Assembly (NCBI RefSeq): GCF_006171285.1
Contig: NZ_CP040889.1
Location: forward strand, 2,666,001-2,730,000
Reading direction: 5' to 3'
From: Leclercia adecarboxylata
GTDB lineage: Bacteria > Pseudomonadota > Gammaproteobacteria > Enterobacterales > Enterobacteriaceae
DNA: 64,000 nt
Shown here: positions 18,202 through 27,937 of the stretch, piece by piece
Numbering within the stretch: the stretch's first letter is position 1
How the letters are laid out: each line of letters opens with the position of its first letter
Made by a program: the position numbers and the translations under genes
Notes under the pieces: generated by a model
Told to the model about the DNA's origin: nothing
The model's database searches: none
The model's input: the letters and a program-made list of their open reading frames with translations, nothing else

Positions 18202-19155
18202 CTATTTACGCAACGCCGCGAACCCCGCCCGGATCTCATCTTCCGGCAATTCTAAACCGATAAACACCATCACGCTGTGCGGCGGCTCGTCGCCCCACGG
18301 GCGGTCCCAGTCGGCGCTGTACAGGCGCTGCACGCCCTGGAACAGCAGGCGGTTCGGTTCGCCGTCGATCCACAGCATCCCTTTGTAGCGCAGTAGTTTG
18401 TCGGCAAACGACAGCAGCAGGTTCTCCATTACCCGTGAGACCTCGCTGATATCCACCGGGTAATCCAACTCGACGACAATCGAGGAGACGTCGTTCTGCT
18501 TGTCGGCCATAAAGTGGAAACGCGGTCTGGTGGTGACGTTCTCTTCCAGCATAAAGCCGTTGGTGTTGAACAGCTGTGCCAGGTCGATATCGCCAAAGGT
18601 GACGGTATAGATTGGCGCGCGCGAGTTGATGCGCGTCAGGCGTTCGCGGAGTTTATCGCTCTCGCCCGCCACGTCGGTTTTGGTCAGCAGGATGCGGTCG
18701 GCGTAGCCCACCTGCGACTGGGCGATGGTGAACTGGTTCATCTGGTCGTCGGCGTGCACCGCGTCGACCAGGGCGATCACGCCGTCCAGCAGATAGCGCT
18801 GACAGAGGAGCTCGTGGGAGAAAAAGGTCTGGATAATCGGGCCAGGGTCGGCCATGCCGGTGCACTCAATCACCAGGCGGTCGAAATCGATCTCACCGCG
18901 ATCGCGGCTGTCGAGCAGGTCGAGCAGGGCATCTTCAAGTTCGTTTGAGCGGGTGCAGCAGATGCAGCCGTTGGTCAGGGTTTTGATCTGGGTTGCGCGA
19001 TCGCCAATCAGCTGGTCGTCCACCGAGACTTCACCGAACTCGTTCTCGATAACCGCGATTTTGAAGCCGTGCTGTTCGTTGAGGATGTGGCGCAGCAGGG
19101 TGGTTTTGCCGGCGCCGAGAAAGCCGGTGAGTAGGGTAACTGCAATCGGTGTCAT
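18202..19155 (-). CDS. yjiA: COG0523 G3E GTPase YjiA
   Basis: 317 residues from the ATG at 19155 (GGAGAAACC upstream); E. coli YjiA has 318. P-loop TGFLGAGKTT at 10-19, CxCC metal motif Cys64-Ile-Cys66-Cys67 (NGCICC), switch region ECTGMADPGP, and TKTD base-recognition motif. G3E GTPases bind Zn, Co or Ni and act as metallochaperones or cofactor-loading proteins in the cytoplasm. It lies 10 bases after yjiX in the btsT-yjiX-yjiA operon, as in E. coli. Confidence 0.96.
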   Translation of the reverse strand: MTPIAVTLLTGFLGAGKTTLLRHILNEQHGFKIAVIENEFGEVSVDDQLIGDRATQIKTLTNGCICCTRSNELEDALLDLLDSRDRGEIDFDRLVIECTGMADPGPIIQTFFSHELLCQRYLLDGVIALVDAVHADDQMNQFTIAQSQVGYADRILLTKTDVAGESDKLRERLTRINSRAPIYTVTFGDIDLAQLFNTNGFMLEENVTTRPRFHFMADKQNDVSSIVVELDYPVDISEVSRVMENLLLSFADKLLRYKGMLWIDGEPNRLLFQGVQRLYSADWDRPWGDEPPHSVMVFIGLELPEDEIRAGFAALRK

Positions 19156-19165
19156 GGTTTCTCCT

Positions 19166-19369
19166 TCAGCAGCAGCGTACGCCGCCTTCTCCACCTCCGC
19201 CGTAGCGCGCTTCCTGACGCTCGCGGAAGAATTCGTTGTAGGTCATGTACGGCTTATCCGGATGGTTGGTCTTCATATGCTCAACGTAGTTGTCATAGTC
19301 CGGAATGCCAATCAGCATTTTCGCCGCCTGACCGAGGTATTTTTTTGCTTCGCCTAAGTTACCAAACAT
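19166..19369 (-). CDS. yjiX: YbdD/YjiX small protein
   Basis: 67 residues, the E. coli length. It reads [20 protein letters not shown], then [13 protein letters not shown] and [20 protein letters not shown], ending in CC. The YbdD/YjiX family always sits beside CstA-type transporters, as here; YbdD is needed for CstA transport activity, so a helper role for BtsT is likely. Confidence 0.96.
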   Translation of the reverse strand: MFGNLGEAKKYLGQAAKMLIGIPDYDNYVEHMKTNHPDKPYMTYNEFFRERQEARYGGGGEGGVRCC

Positions 19370-19382
19370 AACCCATCCTGAT

Positions 19383-19415
19383 AAGAAAAAGCCCGGCGAG
19401 GGGGAATCGCCGGGC
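19383..19415 (-). terminator. Intrinsic terminator between btsT and yjiX
   Basis: On the minus strand, 9-base GC-rich arms (GCCCGGCGA at 19407-19415 and TCGCCGGGC at 19391-19399 as read on that strand) are followed directly by TTTTTCTT. It lies after the btsT stop and just before yjiX. It should reduce transcription of yjiXA relative to btsT. Confidence 0.75.
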
Positions 19416-19422
19416 GTTGTTT

Positions 19423-19460
19423 CCCCTCACCCCGGCCCTCTCCCCAAAGGGGAGAGGGGG
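19423..19460. repeat. CCCTCTCCCC / GGGGAGAGGG hairpin element
   Basis: Copy preceded by CCCCTCACCCCGG, lying in the btsT-yjiX spacer; same family as the copy at 14380. Confidence 0.75.
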
Positions 19461-19471
19461 AAGAGAGTGGA

Positions 19472-21625
19472 TTAATGGTGTGAAGAGGTCTTCACGCCGC
19501 CTTCAGGAACCGGGACGTACGGGGTCTCTTTATCGGTACGGCCGTCGGCGTTACGCACTTTCATCCAGGTTTTGATGCCGTAGAAGATGATGCTGTAGAC
19601 CACCACCAGGAACAGAATGCTCAGACCCGCGTTGGTGTAGTTGTTCACCACGATATGGTTCATGTTGGCAACCTGCTGGGCCGTCAGCTCACCGCCGCCT
19701 GCGGCAATCTTCTCTTTGTACTGGTTAGCCATGAAGAAGAAGCCTTCCAGCTGCGGGTTGGTGCTGAACAGTTTCAGACCCAGCGCCCAGGTGGTGCAGA
19801 GCAGCAGCCAGAGGGCTGGCACCACGGTCACCCAGATGTATTTAGTGCGCTTCATCTTCACCAGCACCACGGTGCCGAGCACCAGGGCGACCGCCGCCAG
19901 CATCTGGTTAGAGATACCGAACAGTGGCCACAGGCTCTTCACGCCGCCCAGCGGGTCGACAACGCCCTGATAAAGCAGATAACCCCACAGGCCAACGCAG
20001 CCCGCGGTGCCCAGGATACCCGCCACCAGCGAGTCGGTTTTCTTCAGGAACGGCACGAAGTTACCCAGCAGATCCTGCAGCATAAATCGGCCTGCACGGG
20101 TACCGGCGTCCAGCGCGGTGAGGATGAACAGCGCCTCGAACAGAATACCGAAGTGGTACCAGAAGCCCATGTCCGCCCATGGCAGCACTTTGTGGAACAC
20201 GTGAGCGATACCGACCGCCAGGGTCGGTGCGCCACCGGCACGGTTCAGAACCGACGGTTCGCCGATGTCCTTCGCGGTCTGCATGATCTGCTCAGGGGAG
20301 ATCACAAAGCCCCAGGAACTGACGGTCGCCGCCGCGTGGGCGCTCGCATCTTTCAGCTGCGCCATGATCAGCGCCGCGTTGTCACCGCCCATCTCATGCA
20401 GGTTCGGCATGGTGATGCCCAGGCCTGCTGGTGGGGTGTTCATCGCGAAGTAGAGACCCGGCTCGATGATGGACGCTGCCACCAGCGCCATGATGGCCAC
20501 GAAGGACTCCATCAGCATTGCGCCGTAGCCGATCAGACGGGCGTCGTTTTCGTTCGCCAGCAGTTTTGGCGTGGTGCCGGAGGCGATCAGGGCGTGGAAG
20601 CCAGAGACCGCACCGCAGGCGATGGTGATAAACAGGAACGGGAACAGCGCGCCTTTCCACAGTGGACCGGTACCGTCAACGTACTGGGTCACCGCAGGCA
20701 TTTTCAACTCAGGGTTGATGATCACGATGCCGATCGCCAGCCCGACGATCACGCCGATTTTCAGGAAGGTCGCCAGATAGTCGCGCGGCGCCAGAATCAG
20801 CCATACCGGCAGCAGGGCAGAGACAAAGGCATAGCCAACCAGTACGAAGGTGATGGTGGTGTCTTTAAAGGTCAGCGCCGGGCCCCAGTACGGGTCGTGG
20901 GCAATCACGCCGCCGAAGTAAATCGACGCCACCAGCAGCACAATCCCGATCACCGACACTTCACCCACGCGGCCAGGACGCAGGAATCGCATGTAGATCC
21001 CCATGAACAGCGCAATCGGCACGGTTGAGCAGACGGTGAACACGCCCCACGGGCTTTCCGCCAGCGCTTTCACCACGATCAGCGCCAGCACCGCAAGGAT
21101 GATGATCATGATCAGGAAGCAGCCGAACAGGGCGATGGTGCCCGGCACGCGGCCCATCTCTTCTTTGATCATCTCACCCAGAGATGCGCCGTTACGGCGG
21201 GAAGAGATAAACAGCACCATAAAGTCCTGCACCGCACCCGCCAGCACCACGCCCGCGAGCAGCCACAGGGTACCCGGCAGGTAGCCCATCTGCGCCGCCA
21301 GGACCGGGCCGACCAGCGGACCCGCGCCTGCGATGGCCGCAAAGTGGTGACCAAACAGCACGTAGCGGTTGGTTGGCACGTAGTTCAGGCCGTCATTGTT
21401 GATGACCGCCGGGGTGGCGCGGGTCGGGTCGAGCTTCATGACCTTCTGCGCGATGTAGAGACTGTAGTAGCGGTACGCCACCAGATAGACCGACACGGAG
21501 GCCACGACGATCCACAGGGCGCTGATGTGCTCGCCGCGGCGCAGGGCGACGACGGCCAGACAACAGGCACCGAGGATCCCGAGCAGCAGCCAGGGAACGT
21601 GCTTAAGTAGTTTTTTGATATCCAT
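19472..21625 (-). CDS. btsT: BtsT pyruvate:H+ symporter (CstA family)
   Basis: 717 residues, E. coli YjiY/BtsT length. About 16-18 membrane segments. CstA-family motifs include PTNRYVLFGHHFAAIAGAGP, LVGPVLAAQMGYLPGTLW, and SGFHALIASGTTPKLL. It imports pyruvate with protons across the inner membrane. A candidate BtsR site lies upstream (21739-21766). It heads the yjiX-yjiA gene group. Confidence 0.96.
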   Translation of the reverse strand: MDIKKLLKHVPWLLLGILGACCLAVVALRRGEHISALWIVVASVSVYLVAYRYYSLYIAQKVMKLDPTRATPAVINNDGLNYVPTNRYVLFGHHFAAIAGAGPLVGPVLAAQMGYLPGTLWLLAGVVLAGAVQDFMVLFISSRRNGASLGEMIKEEMGRVPGTIALFGCFLIMIIILAVLALIVVKALAESPWGVFTVCSTVPIALFMGIYMRFLRPGRVGEVSVIGIVLLVASIYFGGVIAHDPYWGPALTFKDTTITFVLVGYAFVSALLPVWLILAPRDYLATFLKIGVIVGLAIGIVIINPELKMPAVTQYVDGTGPLWKGALFPFLFITIACGAVSGFHALIASGTTPKLLANENDARLIGYGAMLMESFVAIMALVAASIIEPGLYFAMNTPPAGLGITMPNLHEMGGDNAALIMAQLKDASAHAAATVSSWGFVISPEQIMQTAKDIGEPSVLNRAGGAPTLAVGIAHVFHKVLPWADMGFWYHFGILFEALFILTALDAGTRAGRFMLQDLLGNFVPFLKKTDSLVAGILGTAGCVGLWGYLLYQGVVDPLGGVKSLWPLFGISNQMLAAVALVLGTVVLVKMKRTKYIWVTVVPALWLLLCTTWALGLKLFSTNPQLEGFFFMANQYKEKIAAGGGELTAQQVANMNHIVVNNYTNAGLSILFLVVVYSIIFYGIKTWMKVRNADGRTDKETPYVPVPEGGVKTSSHH

Positions 21626-21738
21626 AATAAGACCTGGTTTTTTAGATGAAAAAAGCGTCAGGGTTCGCTGTGAGAGATGTTGGTTATTGCTGCGGCGATC
21701 TTGCCAGAGCCTCGCGCGTGTAAAGGAAGGTAAATCTG

Positions 21739-21766
21739 TGAGTGGTTATATGGCGGGATGAACGGT
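21739..21766 (-). promoter_or_regulatory. Candidate BtsR (YehT) binding site upstream of btsT
   Basis: On the minus strand ACCGTTCA and ACCACTCA occur as a direct repeat with a 12-base gap, 114-141 bases upstream of the btsT start. The BtsR motif I recall is a direct repeat of ACC[G/A]CT[C/T]A with about 13 bases between; the second copy matches fully and the first has one mismatch. BtsSR activates btsT in response to external pyruvate. Confidence 0.65.
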
Positions 21767-21833
21767 CAACAGCGAGGGCGAGTGGTTCAGGCTCGCCGTC
21801 GGTAGGGGAAATAGTGTGAAGCGGATCACGATG

Positions 21834-22730
21834 TCAGGGGGAGCACTCCACCTCAGCCAGATAGGTTTCCAGAGTGGCAACGAACTTCTGCCTCAGCCAG
21901 GCCGGTTCCAGCACCTGAATGTTGGGCAGCCAGTAGAAGAGCAGGGGCAGGATCTGGTTTTCATGGGCCGCGTGGCAGCGCAGGGTAATGCCGTGTTTGT
22001 CTTCCGCCAGAACCTCCTGGCCGGGCAGCAGATCGCGGCGTTTAAAATAGTGCGCGATGGCGGCGGGAATAAGGACATCCACTTCGAAAGTCTCTTCGCT
22101 GACCCACGGGTCGGGATTCTTTTCCAGCAATTCGAGGGTGTCGTTATCCGGAGTGAAGGTTTCGCTGCGAATATCCAGCCACTGGATCAGGCTTAAAGAA
22201 AACGATTTCAATCTGCCGTTTTCGGTGGCTTGTAAATACCATATATTCTTTTTGTTAATTACTTTATAAGGATTAACCTGTCGGGTCTTTCCTTTATACA
22301 GGATCTGGCAAACCTGCTGGCTCTTAATCGCCTTTTCGAAGGCCGCCAGCTGGGCGTGAATATCCCATTTCTCTTTTCGCTCGGCATCGCCACCGAGGAT
22401 CATAATATGGTTTTCTTCCGCTCTTGCCTCCAGTTTCTCCCAGAAATCGCCCCCCTTTTCAGGGAAATAGTCATCCACATTCAGGAAGTTAGCAATGACG
22501 TGATGCAGCCCCTGACCGGCATGACCCTGCGGGGCATGAATAAGCCGGTACTGCCCGTCTCCGGTGTACTCCACAATCGGCGAAAGTGCATTCAGATCGC
22601 GATAGACGGTGCGCTCAGTAATATTAAATTTATGCATCAATGCCTGGCGGTTAACCACGCCGTGTAAATGAAGCTCCAGCAGAATATCTACCAACCTTTC
22701 AGCCGAGCGACTCCTGGTCGGAATTGTCAT
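21834..22730 (-). CDS. WYL-domain transcriptional regulator
   Basis: 298 residues from the ATG at 22730 (MTIPTRSRSAERLVDILLEL). DeoR-like winged helix at about 1-70 (VNRQALMHKFNITERTVYRD), then a WYL domain (CQILYKGKTRQVNPYKVINK, KNIWYLQA) and a WCX-like C-terminus ending near LEPAWLRQKFV. WYL proteins sense small ligands or nucleic acids and often control stress or defence genes. Neighbours are btsT downstream and kps genes on the far side; the target is not clear from context. Confidence 0.88.
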   Translation of the reverse strand: MTIPTRSRSAERLVDILLELHLHGVVNRQALMHKFNITERTVYRDLNALSPIVEYTGDGQYRLIHAPQGHAGQGLHHVIANFLNVDDYFPEKGGDFWEKLEARAEENHIMILGGDAERKEKWDIHAQLAAFEKAIKSQQVCQILYKGKTRQVNPYKVINKKNIWYLQATENGRLKSFSLSLIQWLDIRSETFTPDNDTLELLEKNPDPWVSEETFEVDVLIPAAIAHYFKRRDLLPGQEVLAEDKHGITLRCHAAHENQILPLLFYWLPNIQVLEPAWLRQKFVATLETYLAEVECSP

Positions 22731-22904
22731 ATAAGCTTTCCCGTGAACTAAAACATTGCTGTGAATTATGCCGGTGCAGGCTGACAAAATATGTCAGTGC
22801 AGGGTTCGGCAAATAAATTTGTCTTAGGTTATAACGGCCAGGTTTAGGATAAACATTAGGGATTTTTACAACGAGGGGATAAAAGCGAGGGGCAGATCGG
22901 ATCC

Positions 22905-22924
22905 GCCGGGGCAATTTCCCCGGC
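22905..22924 (-). terminator. GC-rich hairpin after kpsS
   Basis: GCCGGGG and CCCCGGC arms with a short loop, 11 bases downstream of the kpsS stop on the minus strand. No T-run follows, so it may protect or end the capsule transcript only with Rho; low confidence. Confidence 0.35.
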
Positions 22925-22934
22925 GCGCAGCGAA

Positions 22935-24179
22935 TTAGTGTTCGGGTTCGGAATCGGTAAGGGCTTCCGGCAGGGGAAGGGCCGTCGGGACGTTGAGCCA
23001 GTCGGACTTCCCGTAAAACACGGCGTTGATCTGCGTGTGATAGAGCAGATGGGTACGAAAACGCTGGAACAGCTGTTTGTCCGGGGCGAAGTTCGCCTGC
23101 CAGAACTGGTTCAGCGGCCCCTGCCAGGTTAAGCCGTCGATGTCGTACAGCGCTTTGCCCATTACCTTCAGCGGTTTGTTGTGGATCAGCGCCGACAGCC
23201 CGGCGGTGCTGTTAACGGTGATCACCCCCCGGGTGTGGGTCAACAGGGCGGGCAGGGAGAGGTCGTGGATATAGATCACCCGGCCAGCGATGCCGTATTT
23301 CTCGCACAGGGTGTTAATCAGCACGCCATAAAAACGGTGACCACGATCCATCGGGTGATGCTTGAACACCAGATGGCGCTCCTTCGGCGCATGGCGGGCA
23401 AAGGAGCGGATCACGGTTTCGATATAGTCACGCACGTCTTTATACGGGCTGTGGTGAATAATCTGGCTGTCGTTATAGACCTGCAAAATCGCCAGGTAGT
23501 ACTCGTTATCCAGCGTCTGGGTGATATGGCTCAGCATGTGGCGCTGCTTCCAGCGGTACCACAGCTTGCGGCGACCGGCACGGAACCAGCAGCGCATCTC
23601 ATACCACGGGGAAAACGACTTGTGGTGGCGGTAGCCGCGATAGCGATGGCGGCCAAACCAGCCCGCCGCGTAGTAGAGCATGGCGTGGGCGGCGCGGTTA
23701 AAGGCGCTCGGCTTCCACGGCGTCGGGGTCGGCAGCTCCGGCAGGGGCTGTTCGCGGTAGTATTTCGCGTCGATGGGCATCGAGGAGAAGGCGTTCACGC
23801 CGCCTTTTTCGAGGGTGATATAGAACGGACGGAAATACCCCTCCTCAAACGCGAGAAAGTCGATGGATTTACTGCGCGCCCACTTCTTCGCTTCGATATG
23901 CATCGGACGGCAATCGCCGAAGCAGACGATGGTATCGAAGGCGTAGTCTTTGTGCAGATCGCGCAGCCAGAAGGCAAAGTTTTTCACCGGGCCGGTGTAG
24001 TGCAGCGACGTCTCTTTCGCGGCATACCAGGCATCTCCGGCATTAAAGCAGACCTGCTTCACTTCGCGGTGGCTGTGCTGCAGCCAGGTCGCCAGACGCG
24101 CAAAGCAGGGGCCCATCGGTCCTTGTAACAAAAGATATCGGCGGCCATTGAGTAAATGGCGGATAGCTTGCTCTTCCAT
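22935..24179 (-). CDS. kpsS: Capsule Kdo-transferase KpsS
   Basis: 414 residues of the KpsS/LipB family. Features: YLLLQGPMGPCFARLATWL near the start, LAFEEGYFRPFYITLEKGG, LVFKHHPMDRGHRFYG and GVITVNSTAGLSALIHNKPL. KpsS adds the first beta-Kdo to a lysophosphatidylglycerol terminus on the cytoplasmic face; KpsC extends it. This glycolipid is what ABC-type capsules are built on. Together with kpsC it ends the capsule operon; both genes are more GC-rich than the serotype-specific region. Confidence 0.95.
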   Translation of the reverse strand: MEEQAIRHLLNGRRYLLLQGPMGPCFARLATWLQHSHREVKQVCFNAGDAWYAAKETSLHYTGPVKNFAFWLRDLHKDYAFDTIVCFGDCRPMHIEAKKWARSKSIDFLAFEEGYFRPFYITLEKGGVNAFSSMPIDAKYYREQPLPELPTPTPWKPSAFNRAAHAMLYYAAGWFGRHRYRGYRHHKSFSPWYEMRCWFRAGRRKLWYRWKQRHMLSHITQTLDNEYYLAILQVYNDSQIIHHSPYKDVRDYIETVIRSFARHAPKERHLVFKHHPMDRGHRFYGVLINTLCEKYGIAGRVIYIHDLSLPALLTHTRGVITVNSTAGLSALIHNKPLKVMGKALYDIDGLTWQGPLNQFWQANFAPDKQLFQRFRTHLLYHTQINAVFYGKSDWLNVPTALPLPEALTDSEPEH

Positions 24180-24264
24180 TTCGTTTCCCAGATCCGTTTG
24201 ATGAGACAGGTGAGTTAACGGCTTGATGACCGCTTTTCTTTAATTTTCAGGGATAAATAGTTTT

Positions 24265-26268
24265 CTAACGAAGCGTCTGCGCCAGATAGCTCAGTTTGAG
24301 CTGCCAGCGCTGCCAGCGGCTGGCTTTTTGCGATGAGGAGTTACCCTGCACGGCCAGCTGGCGTATTAACTGTTCCGGGCTCATCCACAGCCCGCTCTGC
24401 CAGTCGATGTAGCGCGGATAGGCCACCAGCGTCAGATAGACCAGCGCTGCCAGGGGCAAGGTGCGCTGGCGACGCGGGGCAGGGTGCATATCTTCGGTCA
24501 GCCCCCAGCCGCTGTAGAACGGCTGGCCCCAGGTGGTGACCTTCACCCCCTGCACCAGCGCTTCGAACCCGCTCAGCGAGGTCATGGTGTGCAGCTCGTC
24601 CACGTGGGGATAGAGGCTGGTGAGACCCAGATCCAGCACCTGGCTGTCGACGCAGCTGGCCAGACAGGCGTCCGAGATGGCGCCTGCCCGGTTGCCCGCC
24701 ACCACGTCCGGGTGCGGTTTAAACAGGATGTGCGCCTCCGGTCTTGCGGCGCGTACCGCCCACAGCAGCGCTTCGTTGCTGCGCACGACCGGGCTGCCGG
24801 TGAGGATCGAGGCATCGCCATCCACCTGGCCCACCACCAGCACCAGCGTTCGACCGTCCCCCGGTGGGGTAAACGGCTGGACGGTGCCAACGTTGTATTT
24901 GCTCACCCCGTGCCGGCGAAGCAGATCCACCAGCGCGGCACCGCGGGTTAACTCCTGGTCGGTGAGCTGATGCTGATTAAGCAGCTGCTCCAGCCCGCTC
25001 GGACGGCGGCTGTCGAAGTAGATCCCCACCGGGTCGATGGAGAGCGACGACGGGCGGCACAGGTTCGAGCCCAGCCCCCGGGAGCGGATAAAGCCATCTT
25101 CCACCCGGATGGCGCTCTGGAGTTCAGGGTGGCGGCTGCCCCACACCAGCACCTGCTCGTCGGCGGCCAGCTGTTGCGGTAACGTGCGCACAAAGCGCAG
25201 CTCCTCGGCCAGCGGCTGGCAGAAGGCGCGCATAAAGGCGCGCTTCCACAGCGAGAAGCCCACCATGTAGAGGCGGCGATACTGTGGCGCAGGACTCTGC
25301 TGACCGGCAACGATCTCCAGTACCTGCTCCACTTCGCAGCGCTGGCCCAGCACTGGGTCCAGATAGCGTGGATAGAGGATCAGCGCCGCCGCTACCAGCT
25401 GGGGCAGGCTGACCTGCGTCTGGCGACGCGGGCAGGATTTGCTGTCGTGGGTTAATCCCCACCCGGCGTAAAACGGCATGCCGAAGCAGTACACCGTTTT
25501 GCCGAGCAGCAGCGCTTCAAAGCCCATCTGGGAGGAGACGGTATAGACCGCCTCCACCTCGTTCAGCAGGGCGTGGGGATGGCAGTGATCGGCCACCACT
25601 TCCACGTCATCCAGTTCCAGACGCGCCAGCACGCCGCTCTTTTTACCCAGCCGGGTATCCGGATGGGTACGCAGCAGCAGGCGGGCGCCCGGGTGGTTAC
25701 GTCGCGCCGCCGCCACCATCTCAACAAAATCGTCTTCGCTCGCCAGCGCGCCGGGGATGGAGAGATCCCCCGCCACCTGGTCGATCAGCAAGATTTTCGG
25801 GCGCGCGTCGCCGTGCAGACGTGCCGCCAGGGCGTCGGGTAAACCGCTGCCCGCGGCATAGCAGTTGTACTTGGTGATGCCGTGTCGCAGCAGCGCAGAC
25901 ACCAGTGCCTCAGCGCGGACCAGCATCTTGTCATCGCATGGCGTGGCAATCAGCTGCTCAAGGCGGCTCGGCTGGCGGGCGTCGTAGTAAATACCTACAG
26001 GATCGGCGATCAGGGAGACGGCTTTGCCCCCTCGGGCGGGATGGCCAATATACCCGATAAAGCCATCTTCCAGCTGCCAGTACGGCAACCCGAGTTCATG
26101 GGCTTTTTGTTTGATCTGGCGGGTATTGGCTTTCTGGCCCCAGCCGACCAGGACATCGTCTTGCGCCAGCGGCATGCTGGATTTGAAGGCGTGTAACGGG
26201 CGGCCCAGCATCGGCTCGAGCTGCGCTTTTCGGGCCAGGATCCCGGCTGAACCTGTATAGAATTTCAT
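24265..26268 (-). CDS. kpsC: Capsule poly-Kdo linker transferase KpsC
   Basis: 667 residues with two homologous halves. Each repeats the pattern of DGFI...G, DPVGIYYDARQPSRLEQL / DPVGIYFDSRRPSGLEQLL, LLRTHPD / LFKPHPD, SSQMGFEALLLGKTV / SLSGFEALVQGVKV and PFYAGWGLT / PFYSGWGLT. KpsC has two beta-Kdo transferase domains (2,4 and 2,7 linkages) that lengthen the linker started by KpsS. Both halves look complete. Located between rfbC and kpsS; a terminator-like hairpin precedes it. Confidence 0.95.
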   Translation of the reverse strand: MKFYTGSAGILARKAQLEPMLGRPLHAFKSSMPLAQDDVLVGWGQKANTRQIKQKAHELGLPYWQLEDGFIGYIGHPARGGKAVSLIADPVGIYYDARQPSRLEQLIATPCDDKMLVRAEALVSALLRHGITKYNCYAAGSGLPDALAARLHGDARPKILLIDQVAGDLSIPGALASEDDFVEMVAAARRNHPGARLLLRTHPDTRLGKKSGVLARLELDDVEVVADHCHPHALLNEVEAVYTVSSQMGFEALLLGKTVYCFGMPFYAGWGLTHDSKSCPRRQTQVSLPQLVAAALILYPRYLDPVLGQRCEVEQVLEIVAGQQSPAPQYRRLYMVGFSLWKRAFMRAFCQPLAEELRFVRTLPQQLAADEQVLVWGSRHPELQSAIRVEDGFIRSRGLGSNLCRPSSLSIDPVGIYFDSRRPSGLEQLLNQHQLTDQELTRGAALVDLLRRHGVSKYNVGTVQPFTPPGDGRTLVLVVGQVDGDASILTGSPVVRSNEALLWAVRAARPEAHILFKPHPDVVAGNRAGAISDACLASCVDSQVLDLGLTSLYPHVDELHTMTSLSGFEALVQGVKVTTWGQPFYSGWGLTEDMHPAPRRQRTLPLAALVYLTLVAYPRYIDWQSGLWMSPEQLIRQLAVQGNSSSQKASRWQRWQLKLSYLAQTLR

Positions 26269-26282
26269 TTGTGCTCTGTCAG

Positions 26283-26309
26283 AAAACGCCCCGCGTCACT
26301 GCGGGGCGT
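26283..26309 (-). terminator. Intrinsic terminator-like hairpin between rfbC and kpsC
   Basis: On the minus strand ACGCCCCGC and GCGGGGCGT pair around a 6-base loop, followed by TTTTCTG. It sits inside the capsule operon 5' of kpsC. Read-through could depend on RfaH loaded at the ops element, or kpsCS may have its own promoter. Confidence 0.65.
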
Positions 26310-26314
26310 GGGAC

Positions 26315-26863
26315 TCAGAAGTACTCTGCGTCAGGGAAGGATTTGGCAACGCTGTCTTTGGCGGAGGTGAGGATCTCGGTGTCGATTTCAGGCCAGGTAA
26401 TACCAATGGTCTCATCGTTCCAGCGGATGCCGCGGTCGCTCTCCGGCGCATAGTAGTTGGTGGTTTTGTACAGGAACTCGGCGGTGTCGCTCAGGGTCAT
26501 GAAGCCGTGGGCGAAGCCTTCCGGGATCCACAGCTGACGCTTGTTCTCGCCAGACAGGTGCACGCCCACCCACTGACCAAAGGTCGGGGAGCTTTTACGG
26601 ATATCCACCGCCACGTCGAACACTTCACCGGCCACGCAACGGACCAGTTTGCCCTGCGCATGCGGCGCCAGCTGGTAGTGCAGACCACGTAACACGCCTT
26701 TTGACGATTTGGAGTGGTTGTCCTGCACGAAGTTTACGCTGCGGCCAATGGCGGCTTCGAACTGCTGGTGGTTAAAGCTTTCGAAGAAGAAGCCACGGTC
26801 ATCACCAAACACTTTTGGCTCAAAGATGAAGACGTCGGGAATTGCGGTCTGAATTACGTTCAT
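26315..26863 (-). CDS. rfbC: dTDP-4-dehydrorhamnose 3,5-epimerase
   Basis: 182 residues, cupin fold, usual length. Motifs FEPKVFGDDRGFFFESF, catalytic His62 in RGLHYQ (59-64), and PEGFAHGFMTLSDTAEFLYK. Third step of dTDP-L-rhamnose synthesis. It closes the rfbBDAC block, so rhamnose is expected in the capsule repeat. Confidence 0.96.
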   Translation of the reverse strand: MNVIQTAIPDVFIFEPKVFGDDRGFFFESFNHQQFEAAIGRSVNFVQDNHSKSSKGVLRGLHYQLAPHAQGKLVRCVAGEVFDVAVDIRKSSPTFGQWVGVHLSGENKRQLWIPEGFAHGFMTLSDTAEFLYKTTNYYAPESDRGIRWNDETIGITWPEIDTEILTSAKDSVAKSFPDAEYF

Positions 26864-26915
26864 GATTACGGCCTGATTCTTAAATGGGGCATGACGCCCC
26901 AGGAGTTAATGATGA

Positions 26916-27788
26916 CTACTTGAGCATTTTCAGCAGATATTGCCCGTAAGCATTCTTGGCCAGCGGCGCGGCTAATTTGCGCACCTGATCGGCATCGATA
27001 AACTTCAGACGGTAGGCAATCTCTTCAGGACAGGCCACTTTCAGCCCCTGACGGGTTTCGATGGTCTGGATGAAGTTGCTGGCCTCAATCAGGCTCTCAT
27101 GGGTGCCGGTATCAAGCCAGGCGTAACCACGACCCATCATGGCGACCGACAAGTTCCCCTGCTCCAGGTAGATACGGTTCACGTCGGTGATTTCCAGCTC
27201 GCCGCGCGGGGACGGTTTCAGGCTTTTGGCAATCTCAACCACGCGGTTGTCGTAGAAGTAGAGCCCGGTTACAGCATAGTTGCTCTTCGGCTCCAGCGGT
27301 TTCTCTTCCAGAGAAATGGCGGTGCCTTCGCGGTCGAACTCCACCACGCCGTAACGCTCAGGATCGTGAACGTGATAGGCAAAGACGGTCGCGCCTGCGG
27401 GTTTCGCCGCAGCGGCTTCCAGCTGTTTCTGCAGGTCGTGACCGTAGAAGATGTTATCGCCCAGCACCAGCGCGCAGTCGTCGTCGCCGATGAACTCTTC
27501 GCCGAGGATAAAGGCCTGAGCCAGACCGTCCGGGCTTGGCTGCACTTTGTACTGCAGGTTCAGGCCCCACTGGCTGCCGTCGCCGAGCAGCTGCTCAAAG
27601 CGCGGGGTGTCCTGCGGGGTGCTGATGATCAGAATGTCGCGGATACCGGCCAGCATCAGGGTGCTCAGCGGGTAGTAGATCATGGGTTTGTCATAGATTG
27701 GCAGCAGCTGCTTGCTCACCGCCATCGTCACCGGATACAGACGAGTGCCTGACCCACCGGCCAGAATAATACCTTTACGCTTGCTCAT
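26916..27788 (-). CDS. rfbA: Glucose-1-phosphate thymidylyltransferase
   Basis: 290 residues. Nucleotide-binding motif [18 protein letters not shown] at 11-28, [31 protein letters not shown] (sugar-phosphate and Mg site), and [10 protein letters not shown]. It makes dTDP-glucose from glucose-1-phosphate and dTTP. Spaced 149 bases from rfbD, a larger gap than elsewhere in the block; I see only a short GC hairpin (GGGCGGCGAAACGCCACCC) there. Confidence 0.96.
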   Translation of the reverse strand: MSKRKGIILAGGSGTRLYPVTMAVSKQLLPIYDKPMIYYPLSTLMLAGIRDILIISTPQDTPRFEQLLGDGSQWGLNLQYKVQPSPDGLAQAFILGEEFIGDDDCALVLGDNIFYGHDLQKQLEAAAAKPAGATVFAYHVHDPERYGVVEFDREGTAISLEEKPLEPKSNYAVTGLYFYDNRVVEIAKSLKPSPRGELEITDVNRIYLEQGNLSVAMMGRGYAWLDTGTHESLIEASNFIQTIETRQGLKVACPEEIAYRLKFIDADQVRKLAAPLAKNAYGQYLLKMLK

Positions 27789-27937
27789 AATCCTTCAATT
27801 CTTCTCTGTTGCTCTGGAGGGCGGCGAAACGCCACCCCTGGCATATGTTTGATTGCTGCAGAGGGAGCTAAAAACGCCGCTCCCCGACAAATGTCCATGT
27901 CGATAAAACAAGGCATGCATAGCATACCCTGATGCGT

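Noticed and set aside
23181..24128. Long plus-strand open frames opposite kps and hpa genes
   Set aside because: They are antisense frames created by high GC in the real genes; composition and lack of motifs confirm this.
26864..26915. GGGGC...GCCCC hairpin between rfbA and rfbC as a terminator
   Set aside because: The stem is only 5 bases and is followed by ATTTAAG, too weak to support.
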